A stretch of DNA of 64,000 nucleotides from Luteibacter sp. UNC138MFCol5.1 (GTDB lineage Bacteria > Pseudomonadota > Gammaproteobacteria > Xanthomonadales > Rhodanobacteraceae), in assembly GCF_900110505.1 (NCBI RefSeq), contig NZ_FODZ01000001.1, positions 581,604 through 645,603 of the forward strand. The letters are read 5' to 3'. A program made the translations under genes and the position numbers. Within the stretch, counting starts at the first letter, position 1; every line of letters begins with the position of its first letter. The notes under the pieces were generated by a model. The model was given only the letters and a program-made list of their open reading frames with translations, searched no databases and was not told the DNA's origin. Below are positions 8,475-17,790 of the stretch, one piece after another.

Positions 8475-9020
8475 ATGAAATCGTTCCGTCTCCTCGCCGC
8501 TTCGCTCGTCGTCGCCATCGCGCTGATCGCCGCGTGGCCGGGTAACTGGCAGACCGCGCGTGCGGGCGAATCGACCGCCGCCACGCCCGCCCCGGAATTC
8601 ACCGGCATCGACCGCTGGTTCAATTCGCCGCCGCTGACCGTGGCGGGCCTGCGCGGCAAGGTCGTGCTCGTGGAGTTCTGGACGAACGAATGCATCAATT
8701 GCATCCACGTGCTGCCGCACACCAGGGCGCTCTACGAGAAGTACAAGGACAGAGGCCTTGTGGTCGTCGGCGTGCATACGCCCGAATACGACGAAGAGCG
8801 CGATCCGGCGACGGTGCAGGCCGCCATCCGCCGGTTCGGCATCACCTGGCCGGTGGCCCAGGACAACGAGCTGGCGACCTGGAACGCCTGGGGCAACCAG
8901 TTCTGGCCGGCGCTCTACCTGATCGACCAGAACGGAAAGGTGGTGTATCGCCACTTCGGCGAGGGAAACTACGAGCAGACCGAGGACCGCGTGCGCCAGC
9001 TCCTGCAGGAGAAGGCATGA
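8475..9020 (+). CDS. Periplasmic thioredoxin-like protein (TlpA/DipZ-type)
   Basis: Predicted 181 aa. A signal peptide or anchor (MKSFRLLAASLVVAIALIAA) is followed by one thioredoxin fold. The active site is in FWTNECINCIHVLP: the CxxC reads CINC as in the thioredoxin domain of DipZ-type proteins. FWPALYLIDQNGKVVYRHFGEG carries the cis-Pro loop and terminal strand. Likely a periplasmic thiol oxidoreductase. GAGGTG lies upstream of the ATG at 8475. The stop overlaps the next start (ATGA), placing it first in a three-gene operon with a two-component system. Confidence 0.85.
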   Translation: MKSFRLLAASLVVAIALIAAWPGNWQTARAGESTAATPAPEFTGIDRWFNSPPLTVAGLRGKVVLVEFWTNECINCIHVLPHTRALYEKYKDRGLVVVGVHTPEYDEERDPATVQAAIRRFGITWPVAQDNELATWNAWGNQFWPALYLIDQNGKVVYRHFGEGNYEQTEDRVRQLLQEKA

Positions 9021-9814
9021 TGTGGGCCGAGGCCGATCCCGAACGCATCGATACAAGCGGAGAGCTGGCAGGCGTGGAACACATCGATCACATCCTCGTC
9101 GTCGACGACGACCATGGCATCCGCACCGGCGTCGTCGACTACCTGCGCAAGAACGGCCTGCGCGCCAGCGCGGCGGCCGACGGCCGCGACATGATGGCCC
9201 AGCTCGAAACGTCGGCCTTCGACCTCATCGTGCTGGACATCATGATGCCGGGCGAAGACGGCCTCGCGCTGTGCCGCAACCTTCGCGCCGGCAAGCATCG
9301 CGCCGTGCCGGTGCTGCTGCTGACCGCGCGCGACGACGAGACCGATCGCATCATCGGCCTGGAGATGGGCGCGGACGATTACGTCACCAAGCCTTTCTCA
9401 CCGCGCGAGTTGCTGGCGCGTATCAAGGCCGTGATCCGCCGCACGCGCATGCTTCCGCCCAACCTGCGCATCACCGAGACCAGCGACACGATCTCGTTCG
9501 GGCAGTGGCGGCTCGACACGACGGCGCGCCACCTCCTCGACGCCGATGGCACGGTGGTGTCCTTGAGCGGCGCGGAATTCCGGCTCCTGCGCGTGTTCCT
9601 CGATCATCCCCAGCGCGTGCTTTCCCGCGACCAGCTGCTCAACCTCACGCAGGGCCGCGACGCCGAACTGTTCGATCGCTCGATCGACCTGATGGTGAGC
9701 CGTCTTCGCCAGCGTCTCCGCGACGATGCCAGGGAGCAGGCGTACATCAAGACCGTCCGCAGCGAGGGCTACGTGTTCTCGATGCCCGTGACCGTGCACG
9801 GGGACGTTCCATGA
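9017..9814 (+). CDS. OmpR-family response regulator
   Basis: Predicted 265 aa. The receiver domain (about residues 25-140) has the acidic pair in ILVVDDDHG, the phosphoacceptor Asp in LIVLDIMMPGEDG, the conserved Thr in LLLTARDDETD and Lys in DYVTKPFSPREL. A winged-helix DNA-binding domain follows (VSLSGAEFRLLRVFL ... DRSIDLMVSRLRQRL ... IKTVRSEGYVFS). Start ATG at 9017 has AGGAGAA immediately upstream and overlaps the thioredoxin stop; the C-terminus overlaps the kinase start. The ~25-residue acidic N-terminal extension is slightly unusual. Two RstA-box-like sites upstream of the operon are candidate autoregulatory targets. Confidence 0.93.
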   Translation: MMWAEADPERIDTSGELAGVEHIDHILVVDDDHGIRTGVVDYLRKNGLRASAAADGRDMMAQLETSAFDLIVLDIMMPGEDGLALCRNLRAGKHRAVPVLLLTARDDETDRIIGLEMGADDYVTKPFSPRELLARIKAVIRRTRMLPPNLRITETSDTISFGQWRLDTTARHLLDADGTVVSLSGAEFRLLRVFLDHPQRVLSRDQLLNLTQGRDAELFDRSIDLMVSRLRQRLRDDAREQAYIKTVRSEGYVFSMPVTVHGDVP

Positions 9815-11133
9815 GCGAGGCGGCGCGCCGTGTGTCCGGCTGGCGTCCGTGGCCGCGCAGCATGGCCTCGCGGCTGTACCTCATCATCTTTACCGGCCTG
9901 CTTCTCGCGCAGGCGCTGTCGGTGGCGCTCGTGCTTTACGAGCGTTTCCAGTCGGCCACCTCGGTCATGCTCAACACCCTGGAGAACGACGTCGGCACCT
10001 CCGTGGCCGTGCTGGACCGGGAAGCGCCCGAGGTACGCGCGAGCTGGCTGCCGCGGCTGCGTCGCGACAATTACCGTTTCATCCTCGGGCCGGGCGATCC
10101 GGGCGAGCCGTTGACCACGCGCCGCGCCCGCGACGTGACGCAGATGATCGCCAGGGAAGTCGGTGCCGGTTACCACGTGCGTGGCGAAACCGTGTCGCGC
10201 TCGCCCGAACGCTACCAGGTGCATTTCACGCTGCACGATGGCTCGCCGCTGACGCTCGAGATCACGCCGCGGGGGGTGATGCCGGTGGCCGACTGGCTGC
10301 CCGCCGTGCTGGTGCTGCAGGTGGCCGTGCTTCTCGCATGCGGCTGGTTCGCCGTGCGCCAGGCGACGCGACCGCTGCTTAGGCTCGCGCGCGCGGCGGA
10401 TGGCATCACGCCGTCGGTCGACGGCCCGCGCATGGCGCAGGACGGGCCGACCGAGGTCGCCCACGCGGCGTCGGCGTTCAACGCGATGCAGGATCGCATC
10501 GGCCAGTACCTCAAGGAGCGCCTGCACATCCTCGCGTCGATCTCGCACGACCTGCAGACGCCGATCACGCGCATGCGCCTGCGCGCGGAATCGCTCGACG
10601 AGGGCATGGAGCGCGATCGCCTGCTCGCCGACCTCGCCGAGATGGAGCACCTCGTCCGCGAAGGCGTGGCCTACGCGCGCAGCGCGCACGGCGGCGACGA
10701 GACGCCGGTACGCATCGACGCGCACGCATTCCTCGAAAGTCTCGTGTTCGACTACCAGGACACCGGCAAGCCCGTCACGTTGACCGGACGCATCGAGGGC
10801 GTCGCCACCGTGCGCCCGCGCGCGCTGCGCCGCGTCCTCGGCAACCTCGTCGACAACGCGGTGAAGTACGGTGGATCTGCCGAAGTCGGCGTGTGCCGTG
10901 ATGGCGGAAGTCTGTGCATCACCGTATCGGATCGTGGCCCCGGCATTCCCGAGGGCGAACTCGACGACGTGATGCAGCCGTTCTACCGTCTCGAAGCCTC
11001 GCGCAATCGCGACACCGGTGGCGCAGGCCTCGGACTGGCCATCGCCCTGCAGCTGATGCGTTCGATCGGCGGCAACCTGACGCTGGCCAACCGAGAAGGC
11101 GGTGGCCTGGTAGCGACGGTGGTACTGCCCTGA
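9811..11133 (+). CDS. Sensor histidine kinase
   Basis: Predicted 440 aa. Two TM helices flank a periplasmic domain of about 130 residues (first TM about 20-42; second in LPAVLVLQVAVLLACGWFAV). A HAMP domain and HisKA follow, with the phosphoacceptor His in ASISHDLQTPITRMR. The ATPase domain shows the N box (LGNLVDNAVKYGG), G1 (VSDRGPGIP) and G2 (GGAGLGLAIALQLM). It pairs with the response regulator whose stop overlaps its ATG. The upstream thioredoxin gene suggests an envelope redox or stress signal, which is inference from context. Confidence 0.92.
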   Translation: MSEAARRVSGWRPWPRSMASRLYLIIFTGLLLAQALSVALVLYERFQSATSVMLNTLENDVGTSVAVLDREAPEVRASWLPRLRRDNYRFILGPGDPGEPLTTRRARDVTQMIAREVGAGYHVRGETVSRSPERYQVHFTLHDGSPLTLEITPRGVMPVADWLPAVLVLQVAVLLACGWFAVRQATRPLLRLARAADGITPSVDGPRMAQDGPTEVAHAASAFNAMQDRIGQYLKERLHILASISHDLQTPITRMRLRAESLDEGMERDRLLADLAEMEHLVREGVAYARSAHGGDETPVRIDAHAFLESLVFDYQDTGKPVTLTGRIEGVATVRPRALRRVLGNLVDNAVKYGGSAEVGVCRDGGSLCITVSDRGPGIPEGELDDVMQPFYRLEASRNRDTGGAGLGLAIALQLMRSIGGNLTLANREGGGLVATVVLP

Positions 11134-11175
11134 AGCAAGTTTGCTGAAGCGCGCGTGTGGGAAGCAGCGATCTCG

Positions 11176-12201
11176 TCAGCTCGCCAGGTCTTCCCGATAC
11201 GCGAAGAGCCCCGGCACGCCGCCCGTGACGACGAACAGCACCGTCTCGCCATCGCGCACCGCGCCGGAGCGCAGGTCGTGCAGCAGGCCGGCGAACGCCT
11301 TGCCCGAGTACACGGGATCCAGCAGCAGGCCTTCGTGGCTGGCGGCGACGCGCACGGCTTCCTTCATTCCATCCGTCGGCACGCCGTAACCGGCGCCGAG
11401 CTGCGTGTCGTCGATCCGGACGTCGTCGCCGGCCACGGTCGGTGGCAGGCCGAGCAACGCGAGCGTCTCGCGCGCGAGCGACACCGTCGACTCCCGCGCC
11501 TTCGCCGCGTCCGCCAGCACCGAGTAGGCGCGAACGACGGACGGATCGCGTTCCATCGCCACGTAGCCCGCCACGAGCCCGGCCTGCGTGCCGCTGCTTC
11601 CGTTCGGCACAACGACACGATCGAAGCGAAGATCCATCGACGCCTCCTGCTCCGCGATCTCCCGCGCGCAGCGCGCGTAGCCGAGAGCACCGGTCGGTGT
11701 CGATCCACCGAGGGGGATCACGAGAGCCTTGCGTCCCGCGCGCCCGAGCTCCGCGGTGCGAGCCTCCGCGACAGCGAGGCCGTTCACGCCATGGGCGAGC
11801 AGCACGGGTTTCGCACCGAACAGGTCGTCGAGCAATACATTGCCATTGGCTTCGTAGTCGACGCCGTCCTTCGGCACCATGCGCGACAGGTAGAGCTCGC
11901 ACGCGAAACCATGCTTCGCCGCCGCGGCGGCGGTCAGGCGCGCATGATTGGATTGCAGGCCGCCGGTGCTGATGAGCGTGTCCGCTCCGATGGCGCGCGC
12001 GTGGCCAAGATGAAACTCCAGCTTGCGCAGCTTGTTGCCGCCGCCACCGAGCGTCATGGTGTCGTCGCGTTTCGCGAACAGGCGTATGCCACGGCCGGCG
12101 AGATCGAGCGCCTCCTCGATGCGCGTCAGGCGCTGGATCGAGGTCGGCCCGTCGAGCAGGTCGACGCGGGCGATGGTGTCGAGGGTGGGCAACAGGGTCA
12201 T
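11176..12201 (-). CDS. D-cysteine desulfhydrase / ACC deaminase-family PLP enzyme
   Basis: Predicted 341 aa. Fold type II PLP enzyme: the cofactor Lys is in LGGGGNKLRKLEF (about Lys57), STGGLQSNHARL binds substrate and LIPLGGSTPTGALGY the PLP phosphate region. Length and motifs fit DcyD, which converts D-cysteine to pyruvate, ammonia and sulfide; ACC deaminases share the fold and cannot be fully excluded. GGGAG lies upstream of the ATG. It converges with the histidine kinase gene, leaving 42 nt between stops with no strong terminator. Confidence 0.85.
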   Translation of the reverse strand: MTLLPTLDTIARVDLLDGPTSIQRLTRIEEALDLAGRGIRLFAKRDDTMTLGGGGNKLRKLEFHLGHARAIGADTLISTGGLQSNHARLTAAAAAKHGFACELYLSRMVPKDGVDYEANGNVLLDDLFGAKPVLLAHGVNGLAVAEARTAELGRAGRKALVIPLGGSTPTGALGYARCAREIAEQEASMDLRFDRVVVPNGSSGTQAGLVAGYVAMERDPSVVRAYSVLADAAKARESTVSLARETLALLGLPPTVAGDDVRIDDTQLGAGYGVPTDGMKEAVRVAASHEGLLLDPVYSGKAFAGLLHDLRSGAVRDGETVLFVVTGGVPGLFAYREDLAS

Positions 12202-12260
12202 GGACGGGCTCTCCCAAACATGACGCGGATCATAGGCCGTACCGGCGCGTTTTTCGTGGC

Positions 12261-12292
12261 GAAAAAAAGCCCCGGTCTGGGGCCGGGGCTTT
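12261..12292 (-). terminator. Rho-independent terminator of the DUF1328 gene
   Basis: A perfect 10-bp stem (AAAGCCCCGG/CCGGGGCTTT) with 7-nt loop is followed on the minus strand by seven Ts. It lies about 25 nt after the stop at 12317. Confidence 0.92.
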
Positions 12293-12316
12293 CAAAGGCG
12301 AAGCGGGTGTCGCGTA

Positions 12317-12490
12317 CTACACCCTGGGACCGCGACGGAAGCCGCCGAAGAGCAGGGAAAGGATGAACAGGATCAGGAAGACCACGAAAAGGATCTTCGC
12401 GATGCTGGCAGCGCCCGCGGCGATGCCGGTGAAACCGAAGATCGCGGCGATCAGCGCGATCACGAAAAAGATGACGGCCCAATGCAGCAT
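12317..12490 (-). CDS. DUF1328 (YtjA-like) small membrane protein
   Basis: Predicted 57 aa with two hydrophobic helices: [20 protein letters not shown] and an [24 protein letters not shown] segment, then a short basic tail. The pattern [20 protein letters not shown] is typical of DUF1328/YtjA proteins, which are often stress-induced and have no known activity. AGGAGAA precedes the ATG at 12490. The CsbD-like gene 35 nt upstream is in the same direction, so both may share a stress-responsive transcript. Confidence 0.88.
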   Translation of the reverse strand: MLHWAVIFFVIALIAAIFGFTGIAAGAASIAKILFVVFLILFILSLLFGGFRRGPRV

Positions 12491-12525
12491 GATGTTCTCC
12501 TGGCGAGTGGTGTGGAGGGTGACGC

Positions 12526-12735
12526 TCAGTAATTCCGATCGATGCGGTCGCGGAAATCCTTGACCTGTCGTTCCGCTTCGTCCCTCGCCACGCCATAGCG
12601 CTCCTGGACCTTGCCTGCGAGGTACTCGCTGTTGCCTTCGGCCACCTTGAAGTCGTCGTCGGTCAGCTTGCCCCACTGTTCCTTCATCTTGCCCTCCAAC
12701 TGCTTCCATTTGCCCTTGAGGGTGTCTTCGTTCAT
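12526..12735 (-). CDS. CsbD family stress protein
   Basis: Predicted 69 aa, highly charged and helical. [20 protein letters not shown] with WGKLTDDDF is the classic CsbD N-terminus, followed by an [12 protein letters not shown] repeat-like segment. Family members accumulate in general stress or stationary phase; the molecular role is unknown. The start at 12735 is preferred over a 22-residue Cys/Arg-rich extension because GAGGAT lies 7 nt upstream and all relatives begin here. Cotranscribed with the DUF1328 gene. Confidence 0.9.
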   Translation of the reverse strand: MNEDTLKGKWKQLEGKMKEQWGKLTDDDFKVAEGNSEYLAGKVQERYGVARDEAERQVKDFRDRIDRNY

Positions 12736-12880
12736 GGCGGATCCTCGATCGGTGTCTGCCTGTGCGCGCTTGCCGCGACAGGTCGGTCGACATTCGATCA
12801 TCGGCGGGTTGAACGAGATGTCTCGGAGCGGTGAGGCGCCGTCTCACCGCGTTTATGCATCGCCTACACGAATCTTGCGT

Positions 12881-12916
12881 CGAAACGAAAAAAGGCGCGG
12901 CTTTCGCCGCGCCTTT
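12881..12916 (-). terminator. Rho-independent terminator of the lipoprotein gene
   Basis: A 10-bp stem AAAGGCGCGG/CCGCGCCTTT (12891-12900, 12907-12916) with 6-nt loop is followed on the minus strand by a T run. It begins about 24 nt after the stop of the gene at 12940. Confidence 0.92.
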
Positions 12917-12939
12917 CGTCGTACCGCCGGTGAGGGCGC

Positions 12940-13530
12940 TTACTTCTTCTTGACCTCGAACGCCTCGTTGCCCGCGGCCTGGCCGTTGAGCGAGACGGTG
13001 ACCTTGTACTTGCCTTCCGGCCACTCGTTCGGGTTCTGGATCTTGAACGTGGTGACGGCCGGGCCATCGGTGCTGATGGACTGGCTGATGTCGCTCACCG
13101 TCGTGACGGTGTCGCCGTCCTGGAACGTCCACTTGGCGTTCAGGGTGGCGCCGGCGGTGGTGCCTTCCGTCGCGACCGACGCGTAGATCGTCTTGTCGGT
13201 CGGGGCGAAAGCGCTCTTAGCCTTGGCGACCTTCTTGTCCGCGCCGACGGCGTTGCCGAGCGTTACCGAGCCGACCTTCAGCGATTCGCTGGCGGCGGCG
13301 GGAGCGGCCGGGGCGGCGGCCGGCGCCGAGGGCGCCGCGGCGGCGGTGGCGGCGGGCGCCGGAGCCGTCGCGGGCGCGGTGGCGGCAGGTGCCGGGGTCG
13401 CAGCCGCCGGAGCGGTGGCCGCCGGGGCCGGGGCGTTCTGCTGTTCGTCCTTCTTGCCGCAGGCGGTGAGGACCAGCAGGCCGGCGACCGTGGCCGTGGC
13501 GAGGGCGGACGAACGCATGGAAAGCTTCAT
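12940..13530 (-). CDS. Ala/Pro-rich lipoprotein of unknown function
   Basis: Predicted 196 aa. The signal peptide ends in the lipobox LTAC (Cys24), so the mature protein is lipidated. Residues about 33-85 are a low-complexity Ala/Pro linker built from APAPAAT-like units, probably extended across the periplasm. The C-terminal ~110 residues form a beta-rich domain ([20 protein letters not shown]) resembling small Ig-like domains, with no catalytic motif. An alternative ATG lies four codons downstream. The linker repeat count may vary between strains. Monocistronic, with its own terminator. Confidence 0.8.
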   Translation of the reverse strand: MKLSMRSSALATATVAGLLVLTACGKKDEQQNAPAPAATAPAAATPAPAATAPATAPAPAATAAAAPSAPAAAPAAPAAASESLKVGSVTLGNAVGADKKVAKAKSAFAPTDKTIYASVATEGTTAGATLNAKWTFQDGDTVTTVSDISQSISTDGPAVTTFKIQNPNEWPEGKYKVTVSLNGQAAGNEAFEVKKK

Positions 13531-13665
13531 GTCTTGGATTCCGTCAAAGAGTGCTTGGATAACAGGATCGGGAGCTGCGCGCGTGCATCCCGTCGCCGCG
13601 GCAGGTTACAGGCTATACAACTAAAGGCAAGACCAATGAAGAACGCATGAATGCGCCATTCATCC

Positions 13666-14493
13666 TTACTGGCGCGCCCCGCGCGGGTTGCCCGGGACGG
13701 CGTTCGCGTCGGTGCTGCGGAACGGGTTGATGTCCAGTCCGCCCCGGCGCGTGTAGCGCGCGTACACGGAGAGCTCGCGCGGGGCGCAGCGCGCGCGGAT
13801 GTCCATGAAAATGCGCTCGACGCATTGCTCGTGGAATTCCGTGTGGTTGCGGAACGAGACGAGGTAGCGGAGCAACCCCGCGTGATCGATGCGGCGGCCC
13901 GCATAGGCGATCTGCACGCTGCCCCAGTCCGGCTGCCCGGTGACCGGGCAGTTCGAACGGAGCAGATGGGACACGACCGTCTCGCTCGCATCGCCGTCCA
14001 GCGTGCCGAGAAAATCGGCGCGGGGCGGACCGTAGCTGTCGAAATCGAGGTCCTGGTCGTCGAGGAGCTGGCCCTCCGGCTCCCCGAGCGGGCAGCCGTC
14101 CAGCTCGTTCGGAGCGCGAAGCCACACTTCGGCTCGGCCGCCGGCCGCGGCGGACAGGTCGCGCTGCAGGGTGCCGTGGACGATGTCCGGCCCCGCCATG
14201 CGCTCCTGCGCGAAGCTGTTCAGATACAGCTTGAACGACTTGGATTCGACGATGTTGGGCGTGGTCGCCGGGAAACGGAACTCCGCCACGGCCACGACGG
14301 GCTTGCCGCGCATGTCGAGCCACGACAGCTCGTAGCCGTTCCAGACGTCCACGCCGTGGAAGGGGAGGTCGGCACCATCGACGCCGATCTCGTCGCGCTT
14401 GCCCTGGCGGGGAATCGGGAACAGCAGGCCGGCGTCGTAGCGGTCGGCGTAGGTCGTGGTCTTGCCCAGCGGGGAGTGTTCGGGGGACGACAT
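13666..14493 (-). CDS. queF: NADPH-dependent 7-cyano-7-deazaguanine reductase, long form
   Basis: Predicted 275 aa, the bimodular long QueF type. It reduces preQ0 to preQ1 in queuosine tRNA modification. [12 protein letters not shown] is the QueF substrate-binding motif, [13 protein letters not shown] contains the catalytic Cys, and [13 protein letters not shown] carries conserved Glu and Cys. Start is uncertain: ATG at 14523 has AGGTGG upstream but overlaps a strong -10 box (TATAAT, 14522-14527), so transcription probably begins after it and the ATG at 14493 ([10 protein letters not shown]) is used. No other queuosine gene is adjacent. Confidence 0.93.
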   Translation of the reverse strand: MSSPEHSPLGKTTTYADRYDAGLLFPIPRQGKRDEIGVDGADLPFHGVDVWNGYELSWLDMRGKPVVAVAEFRFPATTPNIVESKSFKLYLNSFAQERMAGPDIVHGTLQRDLSAAAGGRAEVWLRAPNELDGCPLGEPEGQLLDDQDLDFDSYGPPRADFLGTLDGDASETVVSHLLRSNCPVTGQPDWGSVQIAYAGRRIDHAGLLRYLVSFRNHTEFHEQCVERIFMDIRARCAPRELSVYARYTRRGGLDINPFRSTDANAVPGNPRGARQ

Positions 14494-14523
14494 GGCGGTT
14501 TGCAGCTGCGTACAAACCGCCAT
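14492..14523. promoter_or_regulatory. 11-bp inverted repeat overlapping the queF promoter and starts
   Basis: ATGGCGGTTTG (14492-14502) and CAAACCGCCAT (14513-14523) are perfect complements separated by 10 nt. On the minus strand the dyad covers the end of the TATAAT box, the likely transcription start and both candidate start codons. It could be an operator or an RNA hairpin; no regulator can be named. Confidence 0.5.
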
Positions 14524-14563
14524 TATAGGCCACCTGCCGGTTCGCCCCTGGATCCGGCGAACG

Positions 14564-15552
<989 letters not shown>

Positions 15553-15556
<4 letters not shown>

Positions 15557-16002
15557 GCGTGTTTCCTCCGGTTCGAGGGGGTGTCCGCCGTCGACGCCGG
15601 CGGGACCGTCGTGTCGGGCGTGGGGAGGGGTTCATCGGGGTAGATCGCGCGGTACAGGGCGATCTTCTCGTCCAGCCGCGCGATGGTTTCCGTGAGGTCG
15701 ACGAGCTGGCCGCGCAGGTAGGCGGCGTGGCGGGCGAGCAGGTCGCCGCGCAGGCGGATGCTCTCGGGCGTCTCGCCGAGGCGGCGAAGCCGCACGTATT
15801 CCTGGATGTCCCGCATGGACATCCCGGTGCCGCGCAGCCGGACCACGAAGCCGATGAGGCGCAGGTCGGTGTCGCCGTAGACGCGCTGGCCGCCGCGCCG
15901 GGGCACGGGATCGATCAGGCCGATCTGTTCGTAATAGCGAAGGGTGTACGCCGTGAGGCCGGTCGCGAGCGCGGCCTCGGCGATGGTCATCGAGGTAGGC
16001 AT
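15553..16002 (-). CDS. MerR-family transcriptional regulator
   Basis: Predicted 149 aa. The winged helix-turn-helix is at the N-terminus ([20 protein letters not shown], then [11 protein letters not shown]), followed by a coiled-coil dimerisation helix ([20 protein letters not shown]). No cysteine-based effector site is seen, which fits the aldehyde-responsive AdhR/NmlR-like branch better than metal sensors. The ATG at 16002 coincides with the predicted transcription start of the MerR-type promoter just upstream, so the mRNA may be leaderless. An ATG four codons in is an alternative. Operon with the downstream reductase. Confidence 0.88.
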
Positions 16003-16008
16003 TCGACG

Positions 16009-16039
16009 AGCCTACCCCTTCGAGTGCACTCGAGGTCAA
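16009..16039 (-). promoter_or_regulatory. MerR-type promoter/operator with 19-bp spacer
   Basis: On the minus strand TTGACC (16034-16039) and TAGGCT (16009-16014) are separated by exactly 19 bp, the overlong spacer typical of MerR-activated promoters. The spacer holds the perfect palindrome TCGAGTGCACTCGA (16020-16033). MerR-family proteins bind such a dyad and untwist the spacer. It drives the merR-reductase operon. Confidence 0.8.
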
Positions 16040-16066
16040 GGCCCCTGTCCGGGGCCCCGGTGCTGG

Positions 16067-16462
16067 TCAGTGGACCGGCGTGGGCTTGTGCTCGGCGTCC
16101 AGCGCGATCATCGTGAAGGTGCCGCGCGTGCACAGCTCGCGCTCACCCGTGATGAGGTCCTCGGTGTACATGGCGACGTCCACCTTCATGGACGTGCGGC
16201 CCACCGAGACGACCGTGGCGATCAGCTCCACCATCTGGCCCTTGCGCACCGGGACGTGGAAATCGACCTGCTCGGAGCGGGCGGTGACCACGACCTTCCG
16301 CGAGTAGCGCGAGGCGGCGAGGAACGCCGCCTTGTCCATCCACGCCAGCGCCTGGCCGCCGAAGAGCGTGCCCAGGTGGTTGGTGTGGTCCGGAAAGACG
16401 ATCTCGAGGACACGGGCCTCGGTGGGGCGGGCGACGGGAAGGTTGGGGACGTTTTCGGTCAT
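16067..16462 (-). CDS. Acyl-CoA thioesterase (hotdog fold, YciA-like)
   Basis: Predicted 131 aa single hotdog domain. PDHTNHLGTLFGGQALAWMDKAAFLAA contains the conserved NHLG and GG-ALxWMD segment with the catalytic Asp. Family members hydrolyse acyl-CoA esters in the cytoplasm, YciA preferring short to long chains broadly. Length is normal. It ends 65 nt before the promoter of the MerR operon and stands as a single gene. Gene symbol withheld because orthology to YciA cannot be proven by eye. Confidence 0.85.
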   Translation of the reverse strand: MTENVPNLPVARPTEARVLEIVFPDHTNHLGTLFGGQALAWMDKAAFLAASRYSRKVVVTARSEQVDFHVPVRKGQMVELIATVVSVGRTSMKVDVAMYTEDLITGERELCTRGTFTMIALDAEHKPTPVH

Positions 16463-16533
16463 GGTGGGCGGATTCTACCGTGAAATGCTGCACTGCGGCA
16501 TGAGCTGCCCTGCGTCGCCGCTCCGTCGGCTTT

Positions 16534-16566
16534 CGCCGATACGATCGGCTCCCACCCCTTCGGTAG
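16534..16566. repeat. Dispersed GTGGGAGC-type repeat, copy B
   Basis: GCCGATACGATCGGCTCCCA followed by CCCCTTCGG nearly repeats 5836-5866 and, reversed, shares the core GTGGGAGCCGATCGNATCGGCGA. It lies between the thioesterase and nrdB, just downstream of the nrdB stop. Confidence 0.5.
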
Positions 16567-16596
16567 CCAGCATGCGAAGGGGTGGATCCCGGCGCA

Positions 16597-17625
16597 TCAG
16601 AACGACTGGTCGAACGCCACCTCGCCCTGCACGCCCACCTGGTAGGAGGAGACGCGTCGCTCGAAGAAATTGGTCAGTTCCTGGACGTCCTGCAGGTCCA
16701 TGAAGTCGAAGGGGTTCTTCGCGCCGTACTTCTTCGGCATGTCGAGCTGGACCAGGCGCTGGTCGGCGCAGTATTCGAGGTACTGGCGCATGTCGTTGAC
16801 CGAAAGACCGGCCACGCCGCCCGAGAGCACGTCGGCCGCGAACTGCGTTTCGCAGGCGATCGCGTCTTCCAGCATCGCCTCGACCTGCTGGCGCATCGCG
16901 TCGTCGAAGAGGTCCGGTTCCTGCTCGCGCACGGTGCGCACGACCTCGAACGCGAACGCCATGTGGCCGGACTCGTCGCGGAACACCCAGTTGGTTCCCG
17001 AGGCGAGGCCGTGCAGCAGACCGCGCGAACGCAGGTAGTACACGTAGGCGAACGCGGCGAAGAAGAACAGGCCTTCGATGCACGCGGCGAAGCAGATCAG
17101 GTTGAGGAGGAACTGACGGCGGTGCTCGCGCGTCTCCAGGCGGTTGAGGTCCTGGATCGAGTCGATCCACTTGAAGCAGAACTCGCCCTTCTGGCGGATC
17201 GAGGGGATGCTTTCGATCGCCGCGAACGCCTTGTTTCGCTCGGCCGGCTCGGGGATGTAGGTGTCCAGCAGCGTGAGGTAGAACTGCACGTGCAGCGCTT
17301 CCTCGTACAGCTGGCGCGAAAGGAACATGCGCGCCTCGGGGGAGTTCACGTGCTGGTACAGGTTGAGCACCAGGTTGTTCGACACGATCGTGTCGCCCGT
17401 GGCGAAGAACGCCACGAGGCGATGGATCAGGTGACGGTCCGCGTCCGACATCTTCGACTTCAGGTCGGTGACGTCGAGCGAGAAGTCCACCTCCTCCACC
17501 GTCCACGTGTTGCGGATCGCGGCACGATACATCTCGTAGAACTGCGGGTATTTCATCGGCCGCAGCGTGAGCTCGAAGCCGGGATCGAGGATGTGGGTGT
17601 CGCGGGTGATGGGAGAAGCGGACAT
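16597..17625 (-). CDS. nrdB: Class I ribonucleotide reductase, beta subunit
   Basis: Predicted 342 aa. The dimetal site is intact: Asp in FFATGDTIV, Glu and His in EEALHVQFY, and the second Glu/His pair in FRDESGHMAF. The Tyr three residues after the first His (ALHVQFY) is at the radical tyrosine position, so a Tyr-radical enzyme is expected. The C-terminus GEVAFDQSF is the tail that docks to NrdA. It generates the radical for dNTP synthesis. It lies 165 nt after nrdA in the same direction and presumably shares its riboswitch-controlled transcript. Confidence 0.95.
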   Translation of the reverse strand: MSASPITRDTHILDPGFELTLRPMKYPQFYEMYRAAIRNTWTVEEVDFSLDVTDLKSKMSDADRHLIHRLVAFFATGDTIVSNNLVLNLYQHVNSPEARMFLSRQLYEEALHVQFYLTLLDTYIPEPAERNKAFAAIESIPSIRQKGEFCFKWIDSIQDLNRLETREHRRQFLLNLICFAACIEGLFFFAAFAYVYYLRSRGLLHGLASGTNWVFRDESGHMAFAFEVVRTVREQEPDLFDDAMRQQVEAMLEDAIACETQFAADVLSGGVAGLSVNDMRQYLEYCADQRLVQLDMPKKYGAKNPFDFMDLQDVQELTNFFERRVSSYQVGVQGEVAFDQSF

Positions 17626-17790
17626 GGATGTGGGGCCTCGGAATTCGAAAAGGGTGCTGCTGGGAGATGGGGGAAGGAAGTGGGGGCGCTGCGCTCGGCA
17701 GTCCGACGGGGCCGGTGGCGCTACATGAGCCTCACCGGAACCCTCGGGCGATCGTCCATGCGCCCCCCATTCCCATCCCCCAGCCCGGCT

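Noticed and set aside
11134..11175. Terminator between the histidine kinase and the desulfhydrase gene
   Set aside because: Only a very short AGCAA/TTGCT pair is present without a T tract.
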